Source: Cristatella mucedo (Eukaryota > Bryozoa > Phylactolaemata > Cristatellidae). Taken from it: DNA of 64,000 nt. The notes under the pieces were generated by a model that saw nothing but the letters and a program-made list of their open reading frames with translations, did no database searches and was not told where the DNA came from. The DNA is taken from positions 5,281,501 to 5,345,500 of the forward strand of contig WPIO01000020.1 of assembly GCA_009760855.2 (NCBI GenBank). The letters run 5' to 3'. The position numbers and the translations under genes were made by a program. Of the stretch, positions 21,000-32,029 are shown in pieces (positions within the stretch are counted from its first letter, which is position 1; each line of letters begins with the position of its first letter).

Positions 21000-21590
21000 A
21001 TCCTCTCGTGCCTGGTAGTAAGTTAGGCGCCATTTGGCTCTGTGAAAAAAAACAGGCTTAATAATGCTTATGGGTGGAGCTTATGCAGAATGTGTCCTCA
21101 CAAAGTAGGCTCAACCAGTGTGTTTCCAGGTGCCAAAGGAGCAAAAATAGCTCCTGCTCTCAGATCCTGGGGCAGCACTGGTAATGGCATCTACAAGCGA
21201 TGCCTGCACGATCAACACAAACTCTCAGAGCTGTGAGCTTTAGTAATGTCTGCCAGGTAGAGTGGGCAATGCAAAGTGAAGGAAAAAACTATGATTGCAG
21301 ACTAGCAGGCTTATATGTCTGTTCAGCCTCAATATTGGAGTGTTCAAATCGTGGGGTAGCCATACAAAAACTTTTTTCTTTAATTGTCGTTGACGTACAC
21401 AGCACAACTATTGAGCTACAGTAAGGGGTGTGCAAGGTGACATACTTTTGACATACCACTATGCATGTTCTATGCTCCACCTAATTGTTAACATGATCTG
21501 TATTTACACGGTCAGGCAAGGTTAAAGCCTAGCATTCCTGGGGGTGAATCAGGGTAAATAGATTGGTCTATTAGGAACTAAATGGAGTAT
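21000..21590. repeat. Block shared by copies A, C and D between the LINE and the repeat body
   Basis: AATGCTTATGGGTGGAGCTT, then GCCAAAGGAGCAAAAATAGC, then CAAGCGATGCCTGC are shared with 24900-25125 and 37830-38045. In each copy a short plus-strand frame beginning near AACAGGC...AATGCTTATGG gives NAYGWSLCR followed by GAKGAKIA. The frame recurs in A (21042-21236), D (24921-25121) and C (37844-38044), but its start and end differ, so I do not call it a gene. Confidence 0.55.
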
Positions 21591-21689
21591 ACTACAGTCT
21601 GTGTGAGACAGCAATAGGAATAAGATATTTTAGAACCTAGCTGATGCCAGCTCGGCTCGTTGGACTCATAGATTAAAGCCTTCTAGTGA

Positions 21690-24420
21690 ATTTAGGAGGC
21701 CTGATTGTGGCGATGTATCTATGTGGAAGCCAATTGTATACCTGCCACTGTTCCCAGCTTAGACAATGACAAAACACAACTCGTGAATGAACCGATTCAG
21801 TAACTTTATTCATTAGCCTGGATCCAGATAGCAAATAACTGATACAAGTACAGTTAGGTAATAGATGCATGCCTACGCAACGTATATATGAAATCTATGT
21901 ATGCATTAACTATACAAGCTACAAGCTCTACAAGCTACCAACGTCAATGGCTGTATGGCACTCGGTAAGGGTGGGGCCAGAGGAGATTGGCTCTTAAGCA
22001 GTTTTGTATATACAGCGCAACTACAAAGCAGGCGTTCAGTGAACAGCTACAGCAGCATGTATATGGTGACATGAAGCAGTTACATGTAGAGTTTGGAAGT
22101 CAAATGTAGGATGCTTGACTATAAGTTGCAGGAAAGCAGCAACTGCATGGCTGCAATTGCTGTCCAGTGCTTCTGGACTAGCTCAAGTCGAATGACAGCA
22201 TTCCCTAGCAGTTCAATCGTCGGCTGATCTTGCGCCTCCCAGTAAAGCCAAGCTGTGCCGTGACGATGCCTTTGGCGACTTTCCTTCGACAGTAATCATG
22301 CCTACGACAGTCACAGCCAGCATCGAGCAGATCAAGAGCAGGCAAAACAGCATCAAGCAGACAGCATTAAGCAGATGAAGAGCCGCCAAATGGGCTACCA
22401 ATCTACCAATCTCATGAGAAAACGACATGGACCGGAATTGCCAAGCTCAGTGCATGCAGTGTGAGCTGAGCTGGCTGACTCTACATAATTAGCTCACCTG
22501 TAATGGCAGGAGAGCTGGTGGCAACGACGTCTCCTAGATGAACAGAGACTGCTCAGGCTTAGGACCGGTTCAGCCGAGCCCATTAGCCAGCGATACGATT
22601 CCTTTGGCTCTGTGAAATCAAATTGAAGTCTGAGTTGTTGCTGGTTCTGTCGAGGCAACCTTCAGGATGTACGAAGCGTTACCACTGTAAAACGGTAGCA
22701 ACGATACTCGGAAGCTGTTTTCAGCAAACGATCTCAACAGAGATATGTCAATGAACCACCAGCAGTGTCCAATTTAGGCTAAACGCATGGGGTTGATTGG
22801 CAATCTCGTTCGGCAACTGTTTTAGATACGGTACATGTGTTAGCACCGCGCTTGCCTCTCGGCATCCATCGGAGCTCATGCAAGAGACGAGGTAAGGCGA
22901 ACGAATGCATAATGCAGCCATCAGGATGCCAAGATTTGACCGGTATAATGAAGTATAAGAGCTGCACACTAGTTGCAGCATACTGACCTGAATCTTATGA
23001 GCAGCTCCTAGGCCTGCAAAGTCAGATCACCCACATCATTGCTACCACTGCTATAGCAAGCCGAGGGGAGGGAATCAAGATGCAGATTCCCTCCCCTCGG
23101 AAGTATTCCTGTGTAGCTGTTTACTTCAGTTAGCAGGAGCAGAGTGACCAGTGCAGCTAGTGAGGTTTCATTTGTCCATATGTAGTCCCTATAACGGTCG
23201 GTTAAGCCCCAACCGATTGTTGGAGGCTCAATTCCTATTGACCAATGAGCACAGCTGATTCTTGGCAATCAATTACTTCAGGTCAAGCAGGACCTATCTC
23301 TGAGAGGGAGGGCTTGTTGACCAGGCAGCAGAGGAAGCAGGGTAGTAAGCTGTCTGACTCACCCACATTGATTAGGCAGGCACAGGGCAGCTGCATTGTC
23401 TGGGCTGCAGCTTCATGACAACTGTGGATGCAGCTCGATAGAGCCTGTCGATACTGTAGTTTGGGTGCAGTTGCTCACAGCCTGGAGTGCCAACCGATGA
23501 CCGACACTACCAATCTATTCATCTAATCACGGAGCAAAGATAAGCACGACTCCCTTCCCAGCCTCTCTACAACTCGAGCCCTACTCCTGGACCACAGCTG
23601 GGAACCGGCCAGCTTGATTTATCACAGCCTCTCATTTGGCCTTTCCGAATGATACATCCAGCAGCTGTTCACGGGCAGAACATTACTTGTACATCTCCAA
23701 GCCATGCCTGAGCCAGACCAGTGTGCACCAGCTAAGCCCTGCATATCATGTTACCACAGCTACTTCTGTGCAGTTGAGTTTTAGCCGTTATCAAAAAAGA
23801 GTCATTGCTGACCCTGGAGTTGCATACAGAATAGCTAGCACACCTAGCACTCGCTGGAGGTCGATTCATTACCTCCACATGCTTTTTGGAGTGTGCTACG
23901 ACAGCCGAGTATTGCACATCCCTTCAAAATTTCACAAAGAAGCCCACATCTTTAAGTAACTTGTCTACAAAAGAAGATGTGGCTTCGTAGTCATGGTAGC
24001 AGGCTGTAGCTAATGTCAATTCCCATGAGGCTCTTAGGGAGCAGCATCTAAGATCACTGCAAAGTAGCAGGTGACTGCCCAGTCCTGCTTTTACTGCCCC
24101 TTGGTCTGCTAGCACTGCCCCTGAGCCACAGAAAGTGCACAGACCGTACTTACCGGAAACATGGGCAACACAGGAAGAGGTGGCATTGTGCAGTCTGGTA
24201 TTAGCTTATGCACCTTAAAATATTCTTGTTGTTTATTTTTAGCAAGCAACCACAAACCATTCAACCTTGCTTTCTTTGCAGCAATTTCAAAGTTCCTAGA
24301 AAAATTCTGTTCTCAGAATATGCTTTATAAAATATATTATTATTGTTAATCGACAGTACTACATTGCTCCCATTCTGTACACATGCAATGTTCTGAAGCA
24401 GTGTTCTGAATGAAGCTCTC
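21690..24420. repeat. Body of repeat copy A
   Basis: Shares TACCTGCCACTGTTCCC, AATGACAAAACACAACTC, GGTGGGGCCAGAGGAGATTG and GTATATACAGCGCAACTAC with the other copies. The right end (24239-24420, GCAAGCAACCACAAACCATT onward) is shared with 25756-25940 and 42145-42310. Minus-strand AATAAAGTT (near 21805) and TATATAC (near 22010) could be polyadenylation and TATA signals if the unit were transcribed leftward. Confidence 0.75.
23061..23100. other. Perfect 16-bp hairpin in copy A
   Basis: CCGAGGGGAGGGAATC, loop AAGATGCA, then GATTCCCTCCCCTCGG. All 16 pairs match. Equivalent hairpins sit at 28908-28947 and 39619-39658 with the same stem and a different loop. Confidence 0.9.
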
Positions 24421-24439
24421 AAAATAAATATTCTCAGCT

Positions 24440-24720
24440 GTCAAAAACAATACTTAAATTCAGAGCTTGTTGTGATAGTGGCACAATAGCATCCCCAATT
24501 TGAAGAGCAAAGCCTTTCAATCCCAGCTTAGGGTGTCCAAAGAGCAGCAGTTTGGTTTTATCGTTATTTAGTGTCAAAACATTTTTCGCATACCAGGACA
24601 GAATTTTGGAAAGGCAAGCAATCAGTTTGTTAGTTGCTGAAGCACATTCTGACGGTTTGAATGATCAATACAGCTGAGTACCATCGCGATCCTCAAAAGT
24701 AGTACTCAGTGATTACATTA
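24440..24720 (-). mobile_element. LINE reverse-transcriptase internal fragment, copy D
   Basis: The minus strand reads YAKNVLTLNNDKTKLLLFGH and, upstream, DRDGTQLY followed by SFKPSE. These correspond to the N.LLN.DKTE.LLFG and YADDTQLY regions of CR1/L2-like ORF2. The YADD aspartates are disrupted by a small insertion. Confidence 0.75.
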
Positions 24721-25250
24721 TCTGTGTTACATTGCAAGTAATCGATAGGAATCTTGAAAGGGCCTACTTGCAACTTCCCATTAATTTATTCAGAATTATG
24801 TAAAGGCCACATACAACCTCTCGCAAACATGCCTTGCTGATACAGTTATCGGCATATTTAGGTAAAGCCTATCCACAAAAACACAAATCCTCCCATACCC
24901 GGTCATAAGGTAGGTGGGATTTGTCTCAGAGCGAAAACAGGCTTAAGAATGCTTATGGGTGGAGCTTATGCAGAATTTGCCATTACACAGTGGGCTCTAC
25001 CACTGTGTTCCCACGTGCCAAAGGAGCAAAAATAGCCCCAGGTCTCAGCTCCTGGGGCAGCACTGGTGATGGTATCTACAAGCGATGCCTGCGTGGTCAA
25101 CACAAACTCACAAAGCAATAAGCATTAGTAATGTCAGCCAGGCAGAGCGGGTTTGCTCCACTGAAGGGAAAGCCTAGGATTATGGATTAGCAGGCTTATA
25201 AGTATATAGACCTGCCTAAAAAGGGAATAAATTGAATAGAGACTACATAA

Positions 25251-25300
25251 TATATATACATATATATATATATATATAATAAAATTACATATAATATATA
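25251..25300. repeat. AT-rich microsatellite
   Basis: (TA)n and related TATATAATA runs. A related AT-rich patch is at 27450-27492 in copy B. Confidence 0.85.
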
Positions 25301-25940
25301 AATAGACTGTACGAGACAGCAATAGACTCAAGCTATTTTACGGACTTGCTGATGCTAGCTACGCTCGTTGGACTCTCGGCCTTCTAACAAGTTTACAATC
25401 CTGATTATGGTGATGTATCAGTGTGGAAGCCAATTTGGTACCTGCCACTGTTCCCTGCTCAGACAATGACAAAACACAACTCAAGCATCATTCGATTCAG
25501 CAACTTTATTCATGAGCCAGTATCCAGATAGCAATTAACTGATACAAGTACAGGTTGGTAATAGAGGCATGCTTAAGCAAAGTATATATGAAATTTATGT
25601 ATGCATTAACTATACAAGCCCCCAACGTCAATGGCTGTATGGTACTCGGTAAGGGTGGGGCCAGAGGAGATTGGCTCTTAAGCAGTTTTGTATATACAGT
25701 GCAACTACGAAGGAGGCGATCGGCGAGCAGTTACAACAGCATGCACATAGTTATTTTGAGCAAGCAACCACAAACCATTCAACCTTGCTTTCTTTGCAGC
25801 AATTTTAAAGTTCCTAGAAAAATTGTGTTGTCAGTGGATGCTTTATAAAATATATTATTTTTGTTAATCAATAATACTACATTGCCACCATGCTGTACAC
25901 TTGCAGACTAAAAACAATGAGAGGGGCCACCTTCCTGGTC

Positions 25941-27000
25941 TGCAAAGGAGCAGCATTATTAACCCTAAGCTAAAAAGTAGCACTTAAACCTGCTATTCAA
26001 CGAAACTATGAACGGACGTCTTTGAAAAATGTTTTACTCATTTGTATGCACCCAGGTGTATACAAATCAAATGGAAACGCTTGTTCGTATTAGGAAACCC
26101 TCCAAAGTGCAATGTACTCGTCTAGTAGCTTCCATAGCCTATGTGCAAAGATTCAAGATTCGGCAATAATATTGCACTAGCCATTTTAAAACACCCAGAT
26201 CTCTTGGGAAGAGGTCATATCGGAACTAGAGTTGCACTGAAAGGGTTAATTTAAGGCTTGGTGATTGCATTAGGGTACGGTCTGGGGTAGAGCCTTCGAA
26301 GCTGAATGTTAAGCTGCAGTATCTCTGCTAGCCATTCAAGCCATTCACTAACACGTTGCTGCCCTTGCATAAAGAATGCACAAGCTGTCAAATGCTGTTC
26401 GGCAAAGTCTCATTGTGGTAGAATCTACGGCTCAAACCGTTTTACATGCTTCCAGTAAGCCTCAGTGTTGTCTGGATATGGCATTGCATTATAGTTACAC
26501 GAAAAGCTAAAAACTCTATATCAAACAAATGTGTTATGCCAGCAGATTTATAAAGCCCCTCTCTGAGAAACGCTGTGCAGCTGCTGATCAAACTTGCCCG
26601 TCCTACTAAATTTTACATCTAGAAATGATCTTAATTCTTTTGTAAATATTAATGTCTCTTTCTTGAACTCACGAGTTAGATCATTACGCAGTATTTTTCT
26701 GTCGTCCTACGGGACAAAACTGCACTGGAGCAGCTCTCAGGTTAGCTGGGATACTGGCCCTTGCCTTAGCAGGTCTGTCTAGGGCACCTAGAGCAACCTG
26801 TAGGGGGATGACTAGTGAAGTGGAGTTGGGTAGGAGGAAACATTAGTTAACCGGGAGCTGAGCAAGGCATCAGTTTGACAGAGAGATCCACTCAGGTTAG
26901 AATGGAGCTGTAGTCAGACAAAGAGGTCTCAGGATGTGGACCACCCACTATATTCCATTACACAAAGAGCTAAAAGATGGCAAGCTGGTGCATGAGCCAT
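25941..27000. other. Spacer between copies D and B, nothing recognised
   Basis: No counterpart in copies A or C was noticed. Frames here have no domains. Confidence 0.4.
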
Positions 27001-27064
27001 CTAATGAATTACATGCAGAAGGAACTTGGATGAGGATGGAAGCAGAGAGCTAGGGTCCAACAAA

Positions 27065-27320
27065 AAAGCAGCTATGCTCAAGGTCAAGAGGGCAGAGAAA
27101 GAGAGAGAGAGCCAGTATAAAGGATATGACTGACAGAGCTCAGTGCAGCAGCTTCGGTAGTCGATCCGAGACTACGCCTCGAGAGCACGAGAGTCGAACC
27201 AACGAACTGACGAACAGCAAAGTGCAACTTAGGCTGAGCGGTCGTGTTCTGCAGACTACTAAGTTAGCTGCTCATATCTTAAGGTGTTGTAGCGGCCCAC
27301 CTTCAGGGTCACGACCACTG
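27065..27320 (+). promoter_or_regulatory. Possible promoter-like or solo-LTR-like segment
   Basis: Purine-rich GAGAAAGAGAGAGAGAGCCA is followed by AGTATAAAGGA (TATA-like, about 27113-27123). A GC-richer stretch then includes CTTCGGTAGTCGATCCGAGA and CTGCTCATATCTTAAGG. This layout resembles the U3/R part of Ty3/gypsy LTRs. No second LTR, target duplication or internal region was found. Confidence 0.25.
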
Positions 27321-28907
27321 CTAGCAAAGCAAGCATGTGGTAGCTTATTGTAGTCGGGCTTCGGGAGTTCTCACTCAGTTGACTCAGCCGGTCCAGTGGG
27401 CACCATGTCAAGTGCTTTTTCCAGCAGGTAAATAGAACGTAGACTAGATAATATATATAAATATAATATAATTTTTTGTAATATATAAATAAACTGCGGG
27501 AGACTAGAATAGACTCAAGCTATTTTACAAGCTTGCTGATGCTAGCTCAGATCGTCGGACTTACAGAATAAAGCCTTCTAACGAATTTACAGGTCTCATT
27601 AGGGTGATGTATCGGTGTGGAGCAATTTGGTACCTGCCACTGTTCCCTGCTCAGACAATGACAAAACACAACTCAAGCATCATTTGATTCAGCAACTTTA
27701 TTCATGAGCCAGGATCCAGATAGCAAATGACTGATACAAGTACAGCTAGGTAATAGATGCATGCTTAAGCAAAGTCTAAAAGAAATATATGCCTGCATTA
27801 ACTATACAAGCTACAAGCTCTACAAGCTACCAACGTCAATGGCTGTATGGCACTCGGTAAGGGTGGGGCCAGAGGAGATTGGCTCGTAAGCAGTTTTGTA
27901 TATACAGCGCAACTACAAAGCAGGCGATCAGTGAGCAGTTACAGCAGCATGCACATAGTGACACGAAGCAGTTACATGAAGAGTTTGCAAGTCAAATGTA
28001 GGATGCTTGACTCTAAGTGGCAGGAAAGCAGCAACTGCATGGCTCCAATTGCTGTCCAGTGCTTCTGGACTAGCTCAAGTCGGCTGACAGCATTTCCTAG
28101 CGGTTCAATCGTCGGCTGATCCTGCGCATCCCAGTGAGGCCAAGCAGTGCCATGACAATACCTTCGGCGTCTTTCCTTCGACAGTAATCATGCCTACGAC
28201 AGTCACAAGCAGCATCGAGCGGATCAAGAGCAGCCAGCTGACTTCCTCTACCTTCCTCATAAGAAAACGACACGGCCTAGGACTGCCAAGCAGCTTGTAT
28301 GCAATGTGAGCTGAGCTGGCCGACTCTACATGATTAGCTCACCTGTAATGGCATCAGCGCTGGTGGTAATGACGGCTCCACGATGAATAGATAATGCTGA
28401 GCCTGCAGAACTGGTTCAGCCCAGCTCAATGACCAGCGTTTTTATTCCCTTAGCTGTGTCAAGGCGCCTTGACGTGTGAGTCGTTGTTGGTAGTGTCGAG
28501 GCATTACCTTTTAGGATGCACGAAGCATTACCACTGTAAAACCATAGCAACGAAACTTGGTACCTTTTTCAACAAAAGATCTCGACAGAGATGTGTCAAT
28601 GAACCACCAGCAGTGTCCAATTTAAAATAAACGCACGGGGTGATTGGGCACCTCGTTGGGCAACGGTTTTAGTTAAGGTACATATATTAGCACCGTGCTT
28701 GCCTCTCGGCATCCATCGGAGCTCATGCAAGAGACAAGGTAAGGCGAACGAATGCATAATGCAGCAATGAGGATGCAAGGATTTGATCGGTATAATGAAG
28801 CATAAGAGCCACACAGTAGTTGCAGCATACTGACCTGAATCTTATGAGCAGCTCCTAGGCCTTCAAAGTTACATCAACCACATCATTGCTGCCACTGCTA
28901 TAGCTAG

Positions 28908-28947
28908 CCGAGGGGAGGGAATCAACATACGGATTCCCTCCCCTCGG
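28908..28947. other. Perfect 16-bp hairpin in copy B
   Basis: Stem CCGAGGGGAGGGAATC/GATTCCCTCCCCTCGG, loop AACATACG. The stem is identical to copies A and C. Confidence 0.9.
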
Positions 28948-29285
28948 AAGTATTCCTGCGTAGCTGTTTACTTCAGCAGGCAGGAACAGACTGACCAGTG
29001 CAGCTAGTGAGGTTTCCTTTGTCAAAATGGAGTCTCAACCACGGTCAGTTAAGCCACAACCGATTGGTGGAGGCTCAGTTCCTATTGACGAATGAGCACA
29101 GCTGATTCTTGGCAATCAATTACTTCAGCTCAGGCAGGACCAACCCCTAAGTGGGAGGGCTTGGTGACCAGGTAGCAGATAATGCAGTGTGGTAAGCTGT
29201 CTGACTCACCCACATTGATCAGGTAGGCATAGGTCGGCTGAATTGTCAGGACTGCAGCTCCATCACTACTGTATTGCCGATACCT

Positions 29286-29300
29286 GGGGGGGGGGGGGGG
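29286..29300 (+). repeat. G15 homopolymer
   Basis: Fifteen consecutive G. The equivalent point of copy C (about 39996-40006) has a shorter, broken G run. Confidence 0.95.
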
Positions 29301-29584
29301 ATGGTAGGCTTAACCTGCTGCCTACCTAGCTGCCCAACCGTCTACCTAATGCCGTTTAGGTGTGCCTCTGTGGGCAATAAGCAGTGTGGGCAATAACCAG
29401 CCACGAAATATGCGTTTCTTGAGCTGCCCGACTTATCGTTACTAAAGAACCTCGCGAATCCGTGGCGTGATTTGGAAAGCGAGACAGGCAAATTCGGGGT
29501 TTTACTTAGCTTTATCGTGAGCACACACAGTCCCTGGTCGTCTAGCTCTGTTTGATCTCCACACTAATTAGAAGCTCTCACTAG

Positions 29585-30020
29585 CACAGGCACTCTTGCA
29601 GAGGGAATATACCCACCAGATTTTAGGCTACCTAAGTCTATTGTGGGTAACGACAGGAATTAGACGAGAATTAGACGAGACCTTAGCGGCAGGAATACCA
29701 TATGCACTACACAAAGCACTCTTGTGCAGGAAACAAGCATACTCACTTGGGCTACCTACACCTATAGTGGGGAATGACCCAAGTAGGCAGAACCCGAACC
29801 GGAGCCTCGACCCTGACCATAGAACTAGCTCTCTGCTTCCACCTTAACGGCAGGATAATCCCACATATGCCACACCAGCACTATTGAGGAGGAAACACGT
29901 CTCAACACTTAGTCTCCCTGCGTCTCTATGGGGAACGGCCCAAATGGACAAAGGAGCCCGAACCAGTGGAATATCTCACACCATACAACAACGCTTACAT
30001 TGCACCGGCAAATCCTTATG
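29585..30020 (+). repeat. Minisatellite of about 137-152 bp, three units
   Basis: Units start near 29590, 29727 and 29879 with CACTCTTG.../CACTATTG.... Each contains a variant of GGCTACCTAAGTCTATTGTG followed by GGGAACGACC. Copy C has one unit at 40279-40410. The frames at 29596-29847 and 29884-30069 are products of this repeat. Confidence 0.65.
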
Positions 30021-31178
30021 CCGAAGACACGTTCGAGCGCGATACACACAACACAAAAGAAATGCATAATGCTAGCTCGATCACGATACGACCGCATTCA
30101 GTGAAGTCCACCACACCGTCCTAGGGCTGTCTAGTCCGGTCCTGTAAATCACCGGCAAACAGCCTGCCCTCCTCCCTGGCTTTCAGAGAAACTAGCCCGA
30201 CGAAACCGAAGTGCCTAGCTGAACAAGACAATTAGTAAGCCTTGCTCGAGTCTTAAGTAGCTATCTGAGACAATGGGGCAAGAGCTTAGTGGCATTGGGA
30301 CCGACACCGAGGCCCATTATGGTTAGGAATTGATACTGTCACTAGGCCACTTGTAAGGCACCTCTGTCCAGCTTGAATGCAGAAAGGGTTCCAGATGATT
30401 CTTTTTACACAGATGATGGTTAAGATTGACAGTCCAGCCAGTATCAATCAGCAGCCCTCACGGGTGTCTGACCAATTCTAAAGGCTGAATCGCCATCACC
30501 GGTCTCAGAGTTTCCTGGCTTGCTCTTAAGCTCTTGTTCTCTAACCACACTGGAGCTTCTCTCAGGCTCACTGCTCCTGGACAAAGGTGTTCCTGCCAGC
30601 TGCCGAAAAGCTCTTGTTCGCACTAAAATTAGGCCAAGGCAAGCAAGGCACAGCTCTACTGTGTATGCAGCTCTATCGAGCCTGTGGAGACTGTAGTTTG
30701 GGTGCAGTTGCACACAGCAGCATGAAAAGCCAGTCGATGACCGACACCACCAGTCTATTCATCTACTCATGGAGTAAAGATAAGAACGACGCCCCTGACA
30801 GCCTCTTTCCAGTAGTTTGTTCTTGTATTTGTCTTCACTGTAGAAAGCCATCCAATGCCCAACACCAACAGTGAATTACAACTCACGGAGCCCAAGGACT
30901 CACGGCTCCTTTCGACCCCTTCTCCTTCTCGACCCCCTCCTTCCAGCCCAGTACTGCTATGCGATACAGTGTTCGAGAGTTTCAGCATGCACAGCATAAA
31001 TTCCTCTTTGCAGCATGCTGCTGCTGTATCAACAAGTTCACATGAACCATGCATAAGATTCCATTTTGCATATACATAAAAATAATCATAAGTTAGAAAC
31101 TGGTATTTCTTTTGGTACTTGCAGAGTGCTAGTAGGTGCTTAACCATTTACTAGCTAATGGCCTGAGTGCCTCCTAGT

Positions 31179-31360
31179 GGTGAGCCGTGGTGGCACACTA
31201 GGTAAGGCTGTTGCTTTCACGACCTTGGTCCCGAGGTCATGGGTTTGATTCCTGCGGTGGGCGATCCTTTATCGCCACTGCAAGCGGTGGTGATATCCGT
31301 AAAGGCTCTTCTGTTGCTATACAAAAAGAGGCTGTTGAATCAGCTAGGAAATTTTTAGAC
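31179..31360 (+). mobile_element. tRNA-derived SINE
   Basis: GTGAGCCGTGGTGGCACACT, AGGTAAGGCTGTTGCT, B-box GGTTTGATTCC, then GGGCGATCCTTTATCGCCAC and GAGGCTGTTGAATCAGCTAG. Same family as 8835-9023. It lies just beyond the end of repeat copy B. Confidence 0.85.
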
Positions 31361-32025
31361 AGTATAAGCAGGCTATTCTTGGGTTTGTGTTGTGGCTGCA
31401 GAACCATTCATTACCACCGAATCTTTGTGATATATCTTTTTATCGATGATTTAGAGGCCTTTGTGGAGGAACACAGTTAGATTATGATCTTATGTTCAAC
31501 GATTTACTAACCAATGGGTCACGGGCTTGTGAGCTACCTAATCTCAGGTGGCTGCAGTAGGTGCAACTACATTGACCTACACACTCTGTTTGCATAACAT
31601 CACATCCTGATTTTGCAATGTGCTGCTTCCACGTCTACAGGTGTGCACTCACCATATTACTAATATGTTACATATTTTCGGTAAACAAAAAATTCTTAAG
31701 TTGGACGCCCTCGTATCTGTATCCACTGCCAGGCTGTAGGCGATTGCCAGGCTATGTAGCATAAAATGGCTCTCAGGCCTGCAAGGGACTGAAATTTAGT
31801 CAATCTTTCCTAGCTTGCGTGGATACAGCTATAGCAGTCAACAGATTGCTCACCTTACATCAAATAATGTTTTGCACTTTGCTTCTTCCATATCGAGAAG
31901 TATATAAGAAAACATAGAAAATCCGATTTGTTGTCCCTATAAAGCAAGAGATGAATGACATTGAGGCGACCGTGTCTGTATAATCAGCCAGTTACCGGTA
32001 GGGGGGTCGATTATTTATTGCCCAA
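31361..32025. other. Unique sequence, nothing recognised
   Basis: No shared repeat was seen. Confidence 0.4.
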
Positions 32026-32029
32026 AGAC

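Larger units (their letters stand above)
17130..24420. repeat. Large segmental repeat, copy A (partner of 35310-42310)
   Basis: Copy A shares ordered blocks with copy C: 17130-17390 with 35310-35560, 17400-17720 with 36120-36430, 19646-20480 with 36450-37290, 20520-21240 with 37340-38050, 21590-23400 with 38220-39970, 23400-23530 with 40870-41010, 23540-23830 with 41390-41690, and 23890-24420 with 41730-42310. Identity varies by eye from roughly 65 to 90 percent. Copy A has extra sequence at 17720-19645 and lacks about 0.9 kb equivalent to 39975-40870. Confidence 0.8.
24425..25940. repeat. Repeat copy D (internally deleted)
   Basis: Starts within the LINE part (equivalent to 37350 in copy C), continues through the body start (25300-25740), then jumps to the right-end block at 25756-25940. 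The hairpin and ORF regions are missing. It follows copy A directly, in the same orientation. Confidence 0.75.
27480..31090. repeat. Repeat copy B
   Basis: Matches 38200-41170 of copy C in order: AATAAACTGCGGGAGACTAG (27490), TACCTGCCACTGTTCCC (27630), the body, the hairpin (28908), the region after a G run (29286), and 30380-30970 with 40560-41170. Within the part equivalent to 40270-40410 copy B carries about three tandem units, C only one. The unit homologous to the ORF at 40420-40620 is frameshifted here. The right-end block seen in A, C and D is absent. Confidence 0.8.

Noticed and set aside
21042-21236. Recurring NAYGWSLCR...GAKGAKIA peptide in copies A, D and C
   Set aside because: The frame recurs because the DNA is duplicated. 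Its length, start and C-terminus vary, and no family is recognised.
23061-23100. Helitron 3' hairpin
   Set aside because: No CTRR terminus lies about 10 bases downstream on either strand, and the repeat continues past the hairpin in all copies.
29596-30097. Overlapping ORFs of 60-83 codons in repeat copy B
   Set aside because: They lie on a 137-152-bp minisatellite and are not preserved in the single unit of copy C.
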